Assembly: GCA_022823505.1 (NCBI GenBank)
Contig: JAJEIA010000024.1
Location: forward strand, 1 to 52,205
Direction: 5' to 3'
DNA: 52,205 nucleotides
Source: Dehalococcoidia bacterium
Lineage (GTDB): Bacteria; Chloroflexota; Dehalococcoidia; Lucifugimonadales; UBA3495
Shown here: positions 41,222 to 50,143 of the stretch, piece after piece
Layout: each line of letters starts with the position of its first letter
How positions within the stretch are numbered: position 1 is the stretch's first letter
Translations under genes and position numbers: made by a program
Notes under the pieces: model-generated
The model's database searches: none
The model's input: only the letters and a program-made list of their open reading frames with translations
Told to the model about the DNA's origin: nothing

Positions 41222-42454
41222 ATGACCCAGAACGATGCAACGCAGAACGGTCATCCGGCCGGCCCGCTGGCCGGCGTCAAGGTGCTGGACCTGACGCAGA
41301 TCATGGCCGGGCCGATGTGCACCATGCTGCTGGCCGACATGGGCGCCGACGTCATCAAGGTCGAGCGTCCCGGCACCGGCGACGACACGCGGCGCATGGG
41401 GTCGCGCCTGACCCACGACATCGCCGGCGGTTTCCTGGCGCTGAACCGCAATAAGCGCAGCATCGCCCTGGACCTGCGTTCGGACGAGGGGAAAGCCGTG
41501 TTCCGACGCATGGCCGAGACGGCGGACATCGTCGTGGAGAATTTCCGGCCCGGCGTCATGGACCGCCTCGGTCTGGGCTACGAGGCGCTGGCGGAAATCA
41601 ACCCGCGATTGGTGTACGCCAGCATTTCCGGTTTTGGCGGCACCGGGCCCTACCGCAACCGGGGCGGGTTCGACCTGGTGGCGCAGGGTATGAGCGGTTT
41701 GATGTCGATCACCGGCTTCCCCGGCGGGCCGCCGGCCAAGGTGGGCGTGCCCATCACCGACATCGGCGCAGGCAGTTTCACCGCCTTCGGCATCCTGGCG
41801 GCGTACATCCACGCCCAGCGCACGGGTCAGGGCCAGCAGGTGGACGGGTCGCTGCTGGAGGCCGGGATCGCGTTTACGGTGTGGGAGTCGTCGGAGTATT
41901 TCGCCAACGGGGAGATACCCGGGCCCCTGGGATCGGCCCACCGGGTCAACGCGCCGTACCAGGCGTTGCGCACCAGCGACGGCTACATCAACATCGGCGC
42001 GGCCTCCCAACCGACGTGGGAGCAGTTCTGCCGAGCCATCGGGCAGGAGGCCCTGATCGACGACGAGCGGTACCTGGAGCCCAACGACCGCAAGGCGCGA
42101 GAGGCCGAGTTGGCCGAACTCCTGGAGGGCATCCTGGCGGAGCACACCACGGCGCACTGGATGGAACAGTTGGAAGCCGCCGGCGTGGTGGCCGGCCCCA
42201 TCTACGACATGGAGCAGGTGTACAGCAACGAGCAGGTGCTGGCCCGGGAGATGAAGGTCACGCTGGACGACCCGGAACTGGGCGAGTTGAACCACATCGG
42301 CGTGCCGGTGAAGCTGTCGGCGACGCCGGGCAGCATCCGCCACCGTGGCCCGGCCCTGGGCCAGCACAGCCGGGAGATCCTGGCTGAGCACGGGTATGGT
42401 GCGGCCGAGATCGACGGGCTGGTCGACGGGAACACGGTGGGGACGCCGCAGTAG
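41222..42454 (+). CDS. Class III CoA-transferase (CaiB/BaiF)
   Basis: A 410-residue family III CoA-transferase that moves CoA between carboxylic acids. Family segments are VLDLTQIMAGPMCTMLLADMGADVIKVE, VVENFRPGVMDRLGLGY and SISGFGGTGPYRNR; catalytic D180 lies in GVPITDIGAGSFTAFGIL. Typical length is about 400 residues. The start is ATG 41222 after AGGTGG; the frame to 41084 covers the divergent methyltransferase and is rejected. The substrate is unknown. It converges with the three-gene CoA cluster (42480-46158), and the four CoA-transferases here probably differ in substrate. Confidence 0.9.
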   Translation: MTQNDATQNGHPAGPLAGVKVLDLTQIMAGPMCTMLLADMGADVIKVERPGTGDDTRRMGSRLTHDIAGGFLALNRNKRSIALDLRSDEGKAVFRRMAETADIVVENFRPGVMDRLGLGYEALAEINPRLVYASISGFGGTGPYRNRGGFDLVAQGMSGLMSITGFPGGPPAKVGVPITDIGAGSFTAFGILAAYIHAQRTGQGQQVDGSLLEAGIAFTVWESSEYFANGEIPGPLGSAHRVNAPYQALRTSDGYINIGAASQPTWEQFCRAIGQEALIDDERYLEPNDRKAREAELAELLEGILAEHTTAHWMEQLEAAGVVAGPIYDMEQVYSNEQVLAREMKVTLDDPELGELNHIGVPVKLSATPGSIRHRGPALGQHSREILAEHGYGAAEIDGLVDGNTVGTPQ

Positions 42455-42479
42455 CGACTAGGGCAACGGCTGCTATCCC

Positions 42480-43871
42480 TTATTCCGGCGGCTGGCTCGG
42501 GAAATCCGTATCGTAGTCCACTGTCCAGCCCAGCTCCACCTGGCGGTCCAGGGGCACCGACTCGGGTATGCGGGCGCCGGCCAGGGTCTGACCGATAGCC
42601 TCGGTTGATTCCAGGTCTGTGATGTGCGCGGCGGTGAGACCCAGCATATCGGACAGGATGAAACGGTTGTCCTCGCCGAGCATGGGGGCCGGCTTGTGGA
42701 TGCGGACGTCGCTGTTGGACATGCGCCAGCCCCGCGAGACGTACTCTCGGGCACCCAGCCCGGTCTCGGGGCGGTGCTGGGCCGTTTCGAAATAGCCCCG
42801 GGCGCGGAGGTGAGGATCGCCCAGCATGTCCCGCCCATCCAGCACCGGCCCGGCGGGCACGCCGGCATTCTGCAGGATGGTCATGACCTCGTACTTGGTG
42901 CGGGCTCCGGTCCACGCGGAGATGATTTCGTCCAGCGCATCCTGGTTGCCGTGGCGCGTCACCGGGTCGGCGAAGCGCGGGTCGGCGGCAAGCTGAGGCG
43001 TACCGATGGCGTCGCAGAACGCCCGCCAGTCATCATCGTCGCGCACGGCGATCACGGCCCACTGGTCGCTGCCCTGGCAGGGGTAGCAACCGTGGGGCGA
43101 CATCGACTCGTGCCGGTTGCCCATGCGGCGGGCGCGGCGGCCGTTGTAGGCATAATCTAGGATGCCCTCCCCTAGGAAGGACACACCCACCTGGTACATT
43201 GCCAAATCGACCCACATGCCCTGGCCGGTCCTGGCCCGGTGGATCAGGCTGACCATCACGGCAAGCTGGGCGGTCCAGCTGGCCAGGAAGTCGGTGTAGG
43301 AGTTGGCGATCTTGTTGGGTACCGTGCCGGCCGACGTGCGTCCGTCGCCGTCCACGTCAAGGTAGCCCATGAAGGCGCCGGTGCCGTGGGTGGGCTCGAG
43401 AGCGGTGGCCATTGCGCCGAAGTTGGCCCACGGGCCGGAATGGCCGTAGCCGGTGTTGGACACCATGATCAGGTCGGGTCGGACGGCCTTCAGGTTAGGG
43501 TAGTCCAATCCGAAGCGGCGCATCACGCGCGGGGTGAAGTTCTCCAGCACCACGTCGGAAATCGAGACCAACTCGCGCAGGACCTCCAGGGCATCGTCGG
43601 AGCGAAGGTCCAGGGTCACGCTGAGCTTGCCGCGGTTCAGGGTCTGGAAGGTGCCGCCACGCTCCCAGTAGAGTTCGCCCGGGTCGTTGTCCGGGTAAGG
43701 CCCGTTGAGCGTGCGCGTGGTGTCCACGAACTGGTTGTGGTGGGTATCGACCTTTATGACCTCGGCGCCCAGATCAGCCAGGTAGGCGCCGCAGTAGGGC
43801 ATGGCGAAAACCCGGCTCAGGTCGACCACGCGGATGCCCTCCAGCGGCAGATTGCGTTCCGGCATCGTCAT
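42480..43871 (-). CDS. Class III CoA-transferase (CaiB/BaiF)
   Basis: A 463-residue family III CoA-transferase, last of a three-gene minus-strand operon. It has EGIRVVDLSRVFAMPYCGAYLADLGAEVIKVD and VLENFTPRVMRRFGLDYPNL, with the probable catalytic Asp at D194 (SYTDFLAS). It is longer than the usual 400 because of an inserted region near residues 150-190 (LDVDGDGRTSAGTV). ATG 43871 overlaps the stop of the preceding CoA-transferase (ATGA), so the two are translated together and may form a heteromer. Confidence 0.88.
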   Translation of the reverse strand: MTMPERNLPLEGIRVVDLSRVFAMPYCGAYLADLGAEVIKVDTHHNQFVDTTRTLNGPYPDNDPGELYWERGGTFQTLNRGKLSVTLDLRSDDALEVLRELVSISDVVLENFTPRVMRRFGLDYPNLKAVRPDLIMVSNTGYGHSGPWANFGAMATALEPTHGTGAFMGYLDVDGDGRTSAGTVPNKIANSYTDFLASWTAQLAVMVSLIHRARTGQGMWVDLAMYQVGVSFLGEGILDYAYNGRRARRMGNRHESMSPHGCYPCQGSDQWAVIAVRDDDDWRAFCDAIGTPQLAADPRFADPVTRHGNQDALDEIISAWTGARTKYEVMTILQNAGVPAGPVLDGRDMLGDPHLRARGYFETAQHRPETGLGAREYVSRGWRMSNSDVRIHKPAPMLGEDNRFILSDMLGLTAAHITDLESTEAIGQTLAGARIPESVPLDRQVELGWTVDYDTDFPSQPPE

Positions 43872-45079
43872 ATCGCCCCCAGCGCGCGCAGTTGGGCCAG
43901 TTCGTTAGCGGAGCAGCCGAGCTCATCGCCGTAGATCTCCGAGTTGTGCTGCCCCAGCAGTGGCGCGTGGCGTCGCACCTGGTATTCGATTTGTAAAGAG
44001 TCCGGGCCCGACAGGCGCGGCCCCATGCCCGGATAGTCGGCGTCCCCGGCCACCGGGTGGGACACGGCGCGGAAGAACTCGCGCTCCTGCAGGTGGGGGC
44101 AATCGTGGAGGTCGCCGGCGTCCTGAGCCATGCCGAAGACCAGGCGGCGTTCGCCCGATGCCTGGTGCAGCGCCTTTCGGTCCCACTGGGCCAGTCCCTG
44201 GATCAGCAGGTCGTGGATCTCCTCCCCAAACTCGATGCGGCCTGAGCCGGAGGCGAACCGCTCGTCCTGGAGCTCGGGCACGCCGATGAGCTCGGCCACG
44301 GTGGACCAGGGCTGGGAGCCCTGCACCGAGGGGATCACGTAGCCGTCGCGGGCCGGCATCAGTTCCTCGAAACCGGAGCCGCGCACGGGCCGCCGGCCCT
44401 TGATGGCGCCCATGTAGCTGTAGTACGGGACCGCCTGCACCAGGTGCGAGGCCAGGCACTCCACGGTCGACACGTCGATGGCCTGGCCCTGGCCGGTGAA
44501 CATGCGCTGGAACAGGGCCGCGCCGGTGGCAACCGCGCCGTTTATGCCGGCCACGTAGAAGGACTGGTTCAGGGCGTTGCGCAGCGGCTCCTGGTCGGAG
44601 TCCCCGGAGTGGTACATCAGGCCGCTGATCGCGGTGGTCACGATGTCGGTGGCGGCGAAGTCGCGGTAGGGACCGGTCTGGCCGAAGGGCGTGATCGACG
44701 TGACGATCAGGCGCGGGTAGCGTTGCCGCAAACCCTCTGGTTCGATGCAGTGGGGCCTGGCGTCCGGCGGGTAGTTTTCCACCAGCACGTCGGCCGATTC
44801 GAGCAGCCTGTCCAGGAGACCGGCGCCGGCAACCGTTTCCACGTCCAGCGTGATGCCGCGCTTGTTGGTGTTGAGGTAGAGGAAAGGAATGCTCTTCTCC
44901 GGATGGGGATCATCTTCCGCGAAAGGACCCATCCGGCGTGCTTCGTCACCGGCGCCCGGCGGCTCGATCTTGACGACGTCGGCGCCGTAGTCGGCCAGCA
45001 GCTTGCCGCAATAGGGTGCGGAAACGTACCCGCCCAGCTCCAGCACCCGCACGCCGTCCAGCGGCAGTCCGAATGGCAT
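43868..45079 (-). CDS. Class III CoA-transferase-like protein with altered active site
   Basis: A 403-residue CaiB/BaiF protein (DGVRVLELGGYVSAPYCGKLLADYGADVVKIE, ENYPPDARPHCIEPEGLRQR, TPFGQTGPYRDFAATDIV). At the place where relatives have the catalytic Asp, the segment reads NQSFYVAGING with F174, so it may lack CoA-transfer activity or be a structural partner of the neighbour. I chose ATG 45079, 8 bases after the MaoC stop; a TTG at 45109 would overlap that gene by 22 bases. The stop overlaps the next CoA-transferase. Confidence 0.8.
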   Translation of the reverse strand: MPFGLPLDGVRVLELGGYVSAPYCGKLLADYGADVVKIEPPGAGDEARRMGPFAEDDPHPEKSIPFLYLNTNKRGITLDVETVAGAGLLDRLLESADVLVENYPPDARPHCIEPEGLRQRYPRLIVTSITPFGQTGPYRDFAATDIVTTAISGLMYHSGDSDQEPLRNALNQSFYVAGINGAVATGAALFQRMFTGQGQAIDVSTVECLASHLVQAVPYYSYMGAIKGRRPVRGSGFEELMPARDGYVIPSVQGSQPWSTVAELIGVPELQDERFASGSGRIEFGEEIHDLLIQGLAQWDRKALHQASGERRLVFGMAQDAGDLHDCPHLQEREFFRAVSHPVAGDADYPGMGPRLSGPDSLQIEYQVRRHAPLLGQHNSEIYGDELGCSANELAQLRALGAI

Positions 45080-45087
45080 ACCGGCGT

Positions 45088-46158
45088 CTACCACGGTTCC
45101 GCTTCCCAATCCAGGGGCAACGACTGGCCGCGCCGGGGCAGGACGACGGTGGCCGTGCCTGAGGCGGTCTGGTTGCCCCGGTCGTTCTGCAGGTTGACGG
45201 CGCAGTCCACCAGGCCGAAGCCGTTCTCCTCGCGCTTGCCGGTGATGATTCCGGCGGCGGTCAGCGTGTCCCCGGGGAAGTCCATGCCCCGGTGCTCCAC
45301 ATAGAACCGCCGGAACCAGCCCTCTTCACCGGCGAAATCCAGGAGCAGCTGGCCCAGGTACTGGTTTTTCAGGGATCCGTTGACCACCACGTTGGGCAGG
45401 CCCTGGGTCAGTTGCGCGAAGGGCAGATCCCAGTGGATGCGGGCGTAATTGCCGTTGGCGGCCGCCCAGCGGATCAGGTGGGTGGTGGTCATGGGGCCCT
45501 TTATCACCGGGGGCAGGCTGTCGCCCACGGCCACGTCCTCGAAGTGCCGCTGCGCGCCCCCGGCTGGCTGTGGCTTGGGCAGGATCACCTCGGGGTTCGG
45601 CGGGGCAACATCGACGGTGGTGAGATCCTCGGCCACCCGTGCCACGTCGGTGGGCTGCTCGCCGGCCGGCAGGGCGCGGTGGATGCTGACCCGACGGGCG
45701 CGGCTGATCTCCCGGTCGTGCTGGTCGGTCTGGATCTCCTCGCGCACGATGAAGACCAGCGCGCCGGATCGGCCCTGCTTCTCGAATATGTCCAGCATAC
45801 GGAACCGGCGGGTGATCCAGGTGCCGACGCGGACGGGCGCAAGGAACTGCCAGTCGCTGCCACCGTTGAGCCCGTAGCTGTTGAAGGGCAGCGGCACTTC
45901 GAAGTGCCACTCCTGGCCGGCTCCGAAGTAGCCGATGGGCGGCGCGATGTCCTTCCAGGCCGCCAGGGGCGGGCAGAGCAGGCTGCCAAAACGGCTGCGC
46001 TCGGCGTACTCGGGGTCGACGTACAGCGGGTTGTAGTCCTCGATGGCGTCGGCGACGTCGTAGGCCATCTCGGCGCTGATGGGAAACCGGTTGCGCTCGG
46101 GCTCCGATTCGGTGCCGATCAGGGCTTTGACTTCGTCGGTTATCAGGGTGCCGGGCAT
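45088..46158 (-). CDS. FAS1-like dehydratase/MaoC hot-dog protein
   Basis: A 356-residue protein built of two hot-dog domains. The N-terminal half (AIEDYNPLYVDPEYAERSRFGSLLCPPL) is FAS1-like dehydratase; the C-terminal half (VIKGPMTTTHLIRWAAANGNYARIHWDLPFA) is MaoC-type. Such proteins hydrate enoyl-CoA thioesters or dehydrate hydroxyacyl-CoAs. It is the first gene of the operon with the two CoA-transferases, consistent with activation and then hydration of an organic acid. ATG 46158 follows AGGAG. A TTGTAG-17-TAAAAT promoter lies at 46226-46198. Confidence 0.85.
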   Translation of the reverse strand: MPGTLITDEVKALIGTESEPERNRFPISAEMAYDVADAIEDYNPLYVDPEYAERSRFGSLLCPPLAAWKDIAPPIGYFGAGQEWHFEVPLPFNSYGLNGGSDWQFLAPVRVGTWITRRFRMLDIFEKQGRSGALVFIVREEIQTDQHDREISRARRVSIHRALPAGEQPTDVARVAEDLTTVDVAPPNPEVILPKPQPAGGAQRHFEDVAVGDSLPPVIKGPMTTTHLIRWAAANGNYARIHWDLPFAQLTQGLPNVVVNGSLKNQYLGQLLLDFAGEEGWFRRFYVEHRGMDFPGDTLTAAGIITGKREENGFGLVDCAVNLQNDRGNQTASGTATVVLPRRGQSLPLDWEAEPW

Positions 46159-46197
46159 CTGGATGCTCCTAATGTGCGGGCGGGAACGGTCGCGGGA

Positions 46198-46226
46198 ATT
46201 TTAGCCAAACGTGCTCAAATCTACAA
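46198..46226 (-). promoter_or_regulatory. Promoter of the MaoC/CoA-transferase operon
   Basis: Minus-strand TTGTAG (46226-46221), 17-base spacer, TAAAAT (46203-46198), 40 bases before the ATG at 46158. Confidence 0.5.
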
Positions 46227-46267
46227 ACCGGGTGGTGGACCGACCACTGATGGACTCGACGGGTCGA

Positions 46268-47011
46268 CTAGAGCACGCCCAGCAGTTCCCGAACCAGCAG
46301 CGAAACGCTGCCCACCACGGTCACGCCCACCACGACGTAGCGGAACGCCCGGAGGCTGATGCGGCTGGCAATCACGGCCGCGACCCCGGTTCCCAGCAGA
46401 ACCGCAAGGCTCAGGATACCGATGTTCTGGGTGGTGGCAATCCCGATGAGGCCGGTAACGGCAAAGAGGATCAACGCCAGTGCCGACGCCATGAAAAAAT
46501 ACATGGCCAGGGTGGCGCGGATTGTATCCCGCGACCAGTCCTGCTCGATGGCATAGAGCCCCGCCAGGGGTGCCCCGACGCCCAGGGTCGTGACGAGCAG
46601 CGTCGCGATGAAGCCACAGACCGGCGCGGCGACCCGGCTGCGAGCCCCAGGCAGATGCACCTGGAACAGGCTCATCATGCCCAAGGCCAAAATGACCACC
46701 ACGATGCTGAGCCGCAACGCGATCGGGTCCGCGCCGTGCAAGAGCAGCACGCCCAGGGGAACCGGCGGCAGGCCGGCCAGCACGAAGGGCCAGGATGATC
46801 TCAGGTCGATGTGCCGCCACGTCTGGATAATGGTTATGCCGGTGGTGAGGACGACCACGGCGTTGACGATCACCACCGCGTCCTGAGGGAGCAGGATGAA
46901 CAGCATGAAGGGCATCGCCACCGTGCCCAGCCCGAAGCTGATGGTTCCCAATACGATGGCCCCGAAGAACATCGCGGCCAGGCCCAGGGCGAGTTCCCAA
47001 CCGGCTAGCAT
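46268..47011 (-). CDS. TauE/SafE (TSUP) family permease
   Basis: A 247-residue membrane protein with about eight helices, of the TSUP sulfite/organosulfonate exporter family. The duplicated motif of TSUP proteins appears near the start (LGTISFGLGTVAMPFMLFIL) and again in the second half (LLVTTLGVGAPLAGLYAIEQ). It exports sulfite, sulfoacetate or other small anions; which one is unknown. The start is ATG 47011. It is transcribed alone, 109 bases upstream of the MaoC operon start. The 211-base gap to the PLD gene shows no gene. Confidence 0.85.
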   Translation of the reverse strand: MLAGWELALGLAAMFFGAIVLGTISFGLGTVAMPFMLFILLPQDAVVIVNAVVVLTTGITIIQTWRHIDLRSSWPFVLAGLPPVPLGVLLLHGADPIALRLSIVVVILALGMMSLFQVHLPGARSRVAAPVCGFIATLLVTTLGVGAPLAGLYAIEQDWSRDTIRATLAMYFFMASALALILFAVTGLIGIATTQNIGILSLAVLLGTGVAAVIASRISLRAFRYVVVGVTVVGSVSLLVRELLGVL

Positions 47012-47222
47012 GGGGCAGCGTCCGGACCGGAAGGCGGTTGCGCCCTCGTATGCACACCCCTTGGGACCGGTTCGAACTTAGCTGGATGATGCGATGGCAT
47101 CAACGCGAGGCGCTTTCGAGATCTGGGCCCGTTTGGTCGGATTGCTGGCTAACGGCTGGGCAGGACCGGTGCGCATTTGAGGCCGACTGCGACGTGGTTA
47201 CACCCTTGCACAGTCTGTGGAT

Positions 47223-47987
47223 TTATGATCGTCCACTGGACCCGTAGCAATCCACGCACAAGGGCTTGGCGAATGTGGTATCTCTCTGTTTGCCACAGGC
47301 ATGGCAATATTTTTCGGGATACGTTTCATTCTTGTATTTCACCCACTCTCTGTGGCACCTCCCACACAACGGTTTGTCCCTATCCATAGGTATGCGGTTC
47401 CCGCAGCGGATGCAAAATCCTTGCGTCGCCCGTTTATTGGACCCCTGAGTTGGCCTAGAATTGCGTGGCGCAGTTGGCACGGCTACGGTTGCTTCGTTAC
47501 GCTGCGGTTGCGGAGCACGCTGGGGGGTAGGAGTGTGTGTAGGTGCAGCCTGCATTCCCCATTTCAAATTGGCTTTGCTTCCCAGTCGCCGAGCCTCTTC
47601 ATATATCTGCTGATATAGCTCCGGGTCATCTGCACGGGTCGCCAGAATGCCCATTTCGTCATTGTTCTGCTGAGAGAACTCATACAGGTTCATTGATGTG
47701 ACGATCGCGGCAGATTCGTTTAGGTAGCACTTTGCATGCAAGTTGGAAATGAACCCGGTCTCTTGGGTGGTCAAGCGGTCGATCCAAGCATGTTCTTCGG
47801 CCCGCATGTCCCTTTTGCCATAGATGATCGTGAAACGAACTTGTCTGGAGTTCGCAAGATCAATGTCACTTTGGAGAAGCTCGTTGACCTTCACGTAAGG
47901 ACTGATGATGACTATCTCGTCCTTCGCGGATCGGATGAGGTTTACCAGCTCCGCAGAAATATGGGTGGTAGTCAGGAATTTTGGCAT
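47223..47987 (-). CDS. PLD-like protein with two C-terminal zinc ribbons
   Basis: A 254-residue protein. The first 130 residues are a phospholipase D-like domain with one HKD motif (H84-A-K86, N100, then E111: LHAKCYLNESAAIVTSMNL), similar to PLD nucleases such as those in restriction systems, which need dimers for activity. Residues about 150-190 are a disordered linker rich in Pro and Thr. The C-terminus holds two zinc ribbons (CIRCG...LCGRC and CHACG...LCVDC). This could be a DNA- or RNA-binding nuclease. ATG 47987 has GGAG 7 bases upstream. It is a single gene. Confidence 0.78.
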   Translation of the reverse strand: MPKFLTTTHISAELVNLIRSAKDEIVIISPYVKVNELLQSDIDLANSRQVRFTIIYGKRDMRAEEHAWIDRLTTQETGFISNLHAKCYLNESAAIVTSMNLYEFSQQNNDEMGILATRADDPELYQQIYEEARRLGSKANLKWGMQAAPTHTPTPQRAPQPQRNEATVAVPTAPRNSRPTQGSNKRATQGFCIRCGNRIPMDRDKPLCGRCHREWVKYKNETYPEKYCHACGKQRDTTFAKPLCVDCYGSSGRS

Positions 47988-48082
47988 GCGACGGCTCCGG
48001 TTGCGTTTGACCATGCTATCGTACACCAGGTGAGTGGCGAAAAACATAATCACCGCTGCCCGAGCGGTTTGGTGATTCGCGA

Positions 48083-48088
48083 TATACT
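48083..48088 (+). promoter_or_regulatory. -10 box of the CoA-transferase gene (48170)
   Basis: TATACT, flanked by CGCGA and CGCGG, 81 bases before the ATG at 48170. No clear -35 is seen. Confidence 0.35.
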
Positions 48089-48169
48089 CGCGGGCATCGC
48101 AACCAATGGCATTGCGGTCGGGTCTGGGAACAGCATCCTGCCGCAACTCTTGAGACCAGGAGCTTGAAG

Positions 48170-49354
48170 ATGGTTTTGAACGGTTCGACGGGCGTGCTGG
48201 ACGGAGTGCGCATACTGGAGTTGGCCCGCTGGCAGGCGGCGCCCCGGGGCGGGTTGATCCTGCAGGACATGGGGGCGGAGGTTCTCAAGCTGGAATGGCG
48301 CAAGGGAGCCGACCTGCGGAACTCCGGCCCCTTTGTCGGCGGCATGAGCGTCCAGTTCGCCGCGTACAACCGGGGCAAGAAGAGCGTGACCTTGAACATG
48401 CGGCACGAGAAGGGCAAGGAACTCTTCTTCCGGCTGCTGGAGGTGTCGGACGTCGTGCTGGAGAACTTCCGGCCCGGCACCATGGAGAAGATGGGGTTCA
48501 GCTACGAGGAAATGTGCAAGGTGAACCCGGGCATCATCCTGGCCTCGGTTTCAGGCTTCGGGCAGTACGGCCCATATCGCGATCGCCAGTGCTTCGATCC
48601 CATCATCCAGGCCATGAGCGGGTTCGGCGACCAGACCGGACGCGGGTTCGGCGAGCCGATCATGGGCAACGGCCCGGTGATGGACCGGACCGCCGCCCTC
48701 CACGCGGTGATCGGCATCCTGGGTGCACTACGGCACCGCGACCGCACCGGAGAAGGCCAGTGGCTGGAGGTGGCGATGCTGGACGGCGGCATCACCCTGG
48801 AGGAGGTCGCCCTGGCCATGTGCTACGACACCGGCACCAACGACTTCGTGCGGGTTGGCACCTTCCTGCGCTGCAAGGACGGCTGGGTCACCACCGGCGC
48901 CGCCCGGGCCGGCATGTGGGAACGGATGCTCCGGGTGATGAAGTTCGACGAGCTGGCGGAGGACCCGGAGTTTGCCGCGCCCATGTTCGCCACCGACATG
49001 GCGGAGATTCGCATGGAACTGCTGCGGGAGTGGTGCGAGGAGCGCACCGTTCAGGAGGTGGAGGATGCGCTGGTCGCCGCCGACATCCCCTTCGGCCCGG
49101 TCAAGTCGATCCCCGAGGTGCTGGCCGACAAACACATGTGGGAGCGTGAGGTGATGATGGAGGCCGACGCCCACGACCCGCCCGGCAAGAAGGTGCTGGT
49201 CCCAGGCCCTACGATCATCAAGTTCTCCAGGACGCCCACCTCTGCCGGCCCGATACCCAGGTACGGCGAGCACAACGGCGAGATCTACGGCAACCTGCTG
49301 GGCATGTCGAAAAAGCAGATGGAAACGCTGGTGGAGGAGGGGGTGATTACCTGA
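48170..49354 (+). CDS. Class III CoA-transferase (CaiB/BaiF)
   Basis: A 394-residue family III CoA-transferase (DGVRILELARWQAAPRGGLILQDMGAEVLKLE, VVLENFRPGTMEKMGFSYEEM, SVSGFGQYGPYRDR). Catalytic D172 lies in GPVMDRTAALHAVIGIL. It is divergent from the others: its first loop has ARWQAAPRG where most have the small-residue PxxG pattern. ATG 48170 follows AGGAG by 7 bases; the TTG at 48164 is less likely. It is transcribed alone. The 178-base gap to the next gene shows nothing gene-like. Confidence 0.9.
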   Translation: MVLNGSTGVLDGVRILELARWQAAPRGGLILQDMGAEVLKLEWRKGADLRNSGPFVGGMSVQFAAYNRGKKSVTLNMRHEKGKELFFRLLEVSDVVLENFRPGTMEKMGFSYEEMCKVNPGIILASVSGFGQYGPYRDRQCFDPIIQAMSGFGDQTGRGFGEPIMGNGPVMDRTAALHAVIGILGALRHRDRTGEGQWLEVAMLDGGITLEEVALAMCYDTGTNDFVRVGTFLRCKDGWVTTGAARAGMWERMLRVMKFDELAEDPEFAAPMFATDMAEIRMELLREWCEERTVQEVEDALVAADIPFGPVKSIPEVLADKHMWEREVMMEADAHDPPGKKVLVPGPTIIKFSRTPTSAGPIPRYGEHNGEIYGNLLGMSKKQMETLVEEGVIT

Positions 49355-49532
49355 CCCGACGGCAGAGGGTCGTTGAGAGCGCAGCGTGGGAATCTGGTTC
49401 TCCGGCGGAAATCCTCAGCCGCAGCAGTCGACACGTCTCCAAGCCCCGCACGATGACAAACTCGTGCGCGTGGGGATTGACCGTGCGCTCGGCGCAAATC
49501 GCGCCCCGGCAGCCGGAGAATGGAGGGTGTGG

Positions 49533-49865
49533 TCAGCGCAGCTCGATGAAAGCCCCGCGCTCGTCCTGGTAGAACTGCAGCAACTCGTCGTGATGGACCC
49601 GTAACAGCTCAGCGACAATCGCCGTTGGGCAGTTGCCCAGCCCGATACGAACTACTTTAGGCGGGTGACCCAGCCGGGCGCCGATGGCCAGGTAATCGGC
49701 ATCTTTGGTAACAATCATCAAGCCGTTGGTTCGAGCGTATTCCCATATCGCGAGATCTTCTTGATCGGCCATACCGGCGAGACGGACATGAGCCGATTGT
49801 GGGTACAAGTCTTGGAGCAATGCCACGAGCTGATACGACAGATTTTGATCAAACAGCAGCCGCAT
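49533..49865 (-). CDS. DUF5615 PIN-like toxin
   Basis: A 110-residue DUF5615 protein with all expected motifs: LLFDQNLSYQL near the N-terminus, QEDLAIWEYARTNGLMIVTKDADYLAIG in the middle. The acidic residues D-x-N and D-x-D form the presumed metal site of a PIN-like RNase. The ATG at 49865 is placed just before the family start, with GAAGG upstream; GTG 49880 would overlap the antitoxin stop as GTGA. It is the second gene of a DUF433-DUF5615 toxin-antitoxin pair and lacks the start-codon problem seen in the pair at 13839. Confidence 0.82.
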   Translation of the reverse strand: MRLLFDQNLSYQLVALLQDLYPQSAHVRLAGMADQEDLAIWEYARTNGLMIVTKDADYLAIGARLGHPPKVVRIGLGNCPTAIVAELLRVHHDELLQFYQDERGAFIELR

Positions 49866-49876
49866 GGCAGTCGCCT

Positions 49877-50116
49877 TCACTGGTATTTTGACAGGGATAC
49901 GATGCGCTCTCTGCGGAGGGCATCAAACTCGTGGCAGGCCAGAATGTCCTCGGGCGTCAGTTCGGGAAAATCGGCGAGAACCTCCGCCTCGGTCATCCCC
50001 CCGGCCAGATAGCCCAGCACGTCGTCAACGGTGATGCGCATGTTGCGGATGCAGGCCTGCCCGCTGCGCTTGCCCGGTTCGATTGTGATCCTGTCAATGT
50101 AAGACGGTGGCATCAT
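49877..50116 (-). CDS. DUF433 antitoxin (single domain)
   Basis: A 79-residue DUF433 (VapB-like HTH) protein: DRITIEPGKRSGQACIRNMRITVDDVLGYLAGG, ending DFPELTPEDILACHEFDALR. It is the normal one-domain size, unlike the fused form at 14150-14722. ATG 50116 is the first of two adjacent ATGs, preceded by AAAGG. Its promoter (TGATAAACT, 50163-50155) and a 10-bp palindrome lie just upstream, consistent with autorepression. Confidence 0.82.
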   Translation of the reverse strand: MMPPSYIDRITIEPGKRSGQACIRNMRITVDDVLGYLAGGMTEAEVLADFPELTPEDILACHEFDALRRERIVSLSKYQ

Positions 50117-50143
50117 GTCAACCTTTCGTAAGGCGTCGGTGGA

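Noticed and set aside
47066-47080. GGTTCGAAC resembling a tRNA T-loop
   Set aside because: No acceptor or anticodon stem can be built around it.
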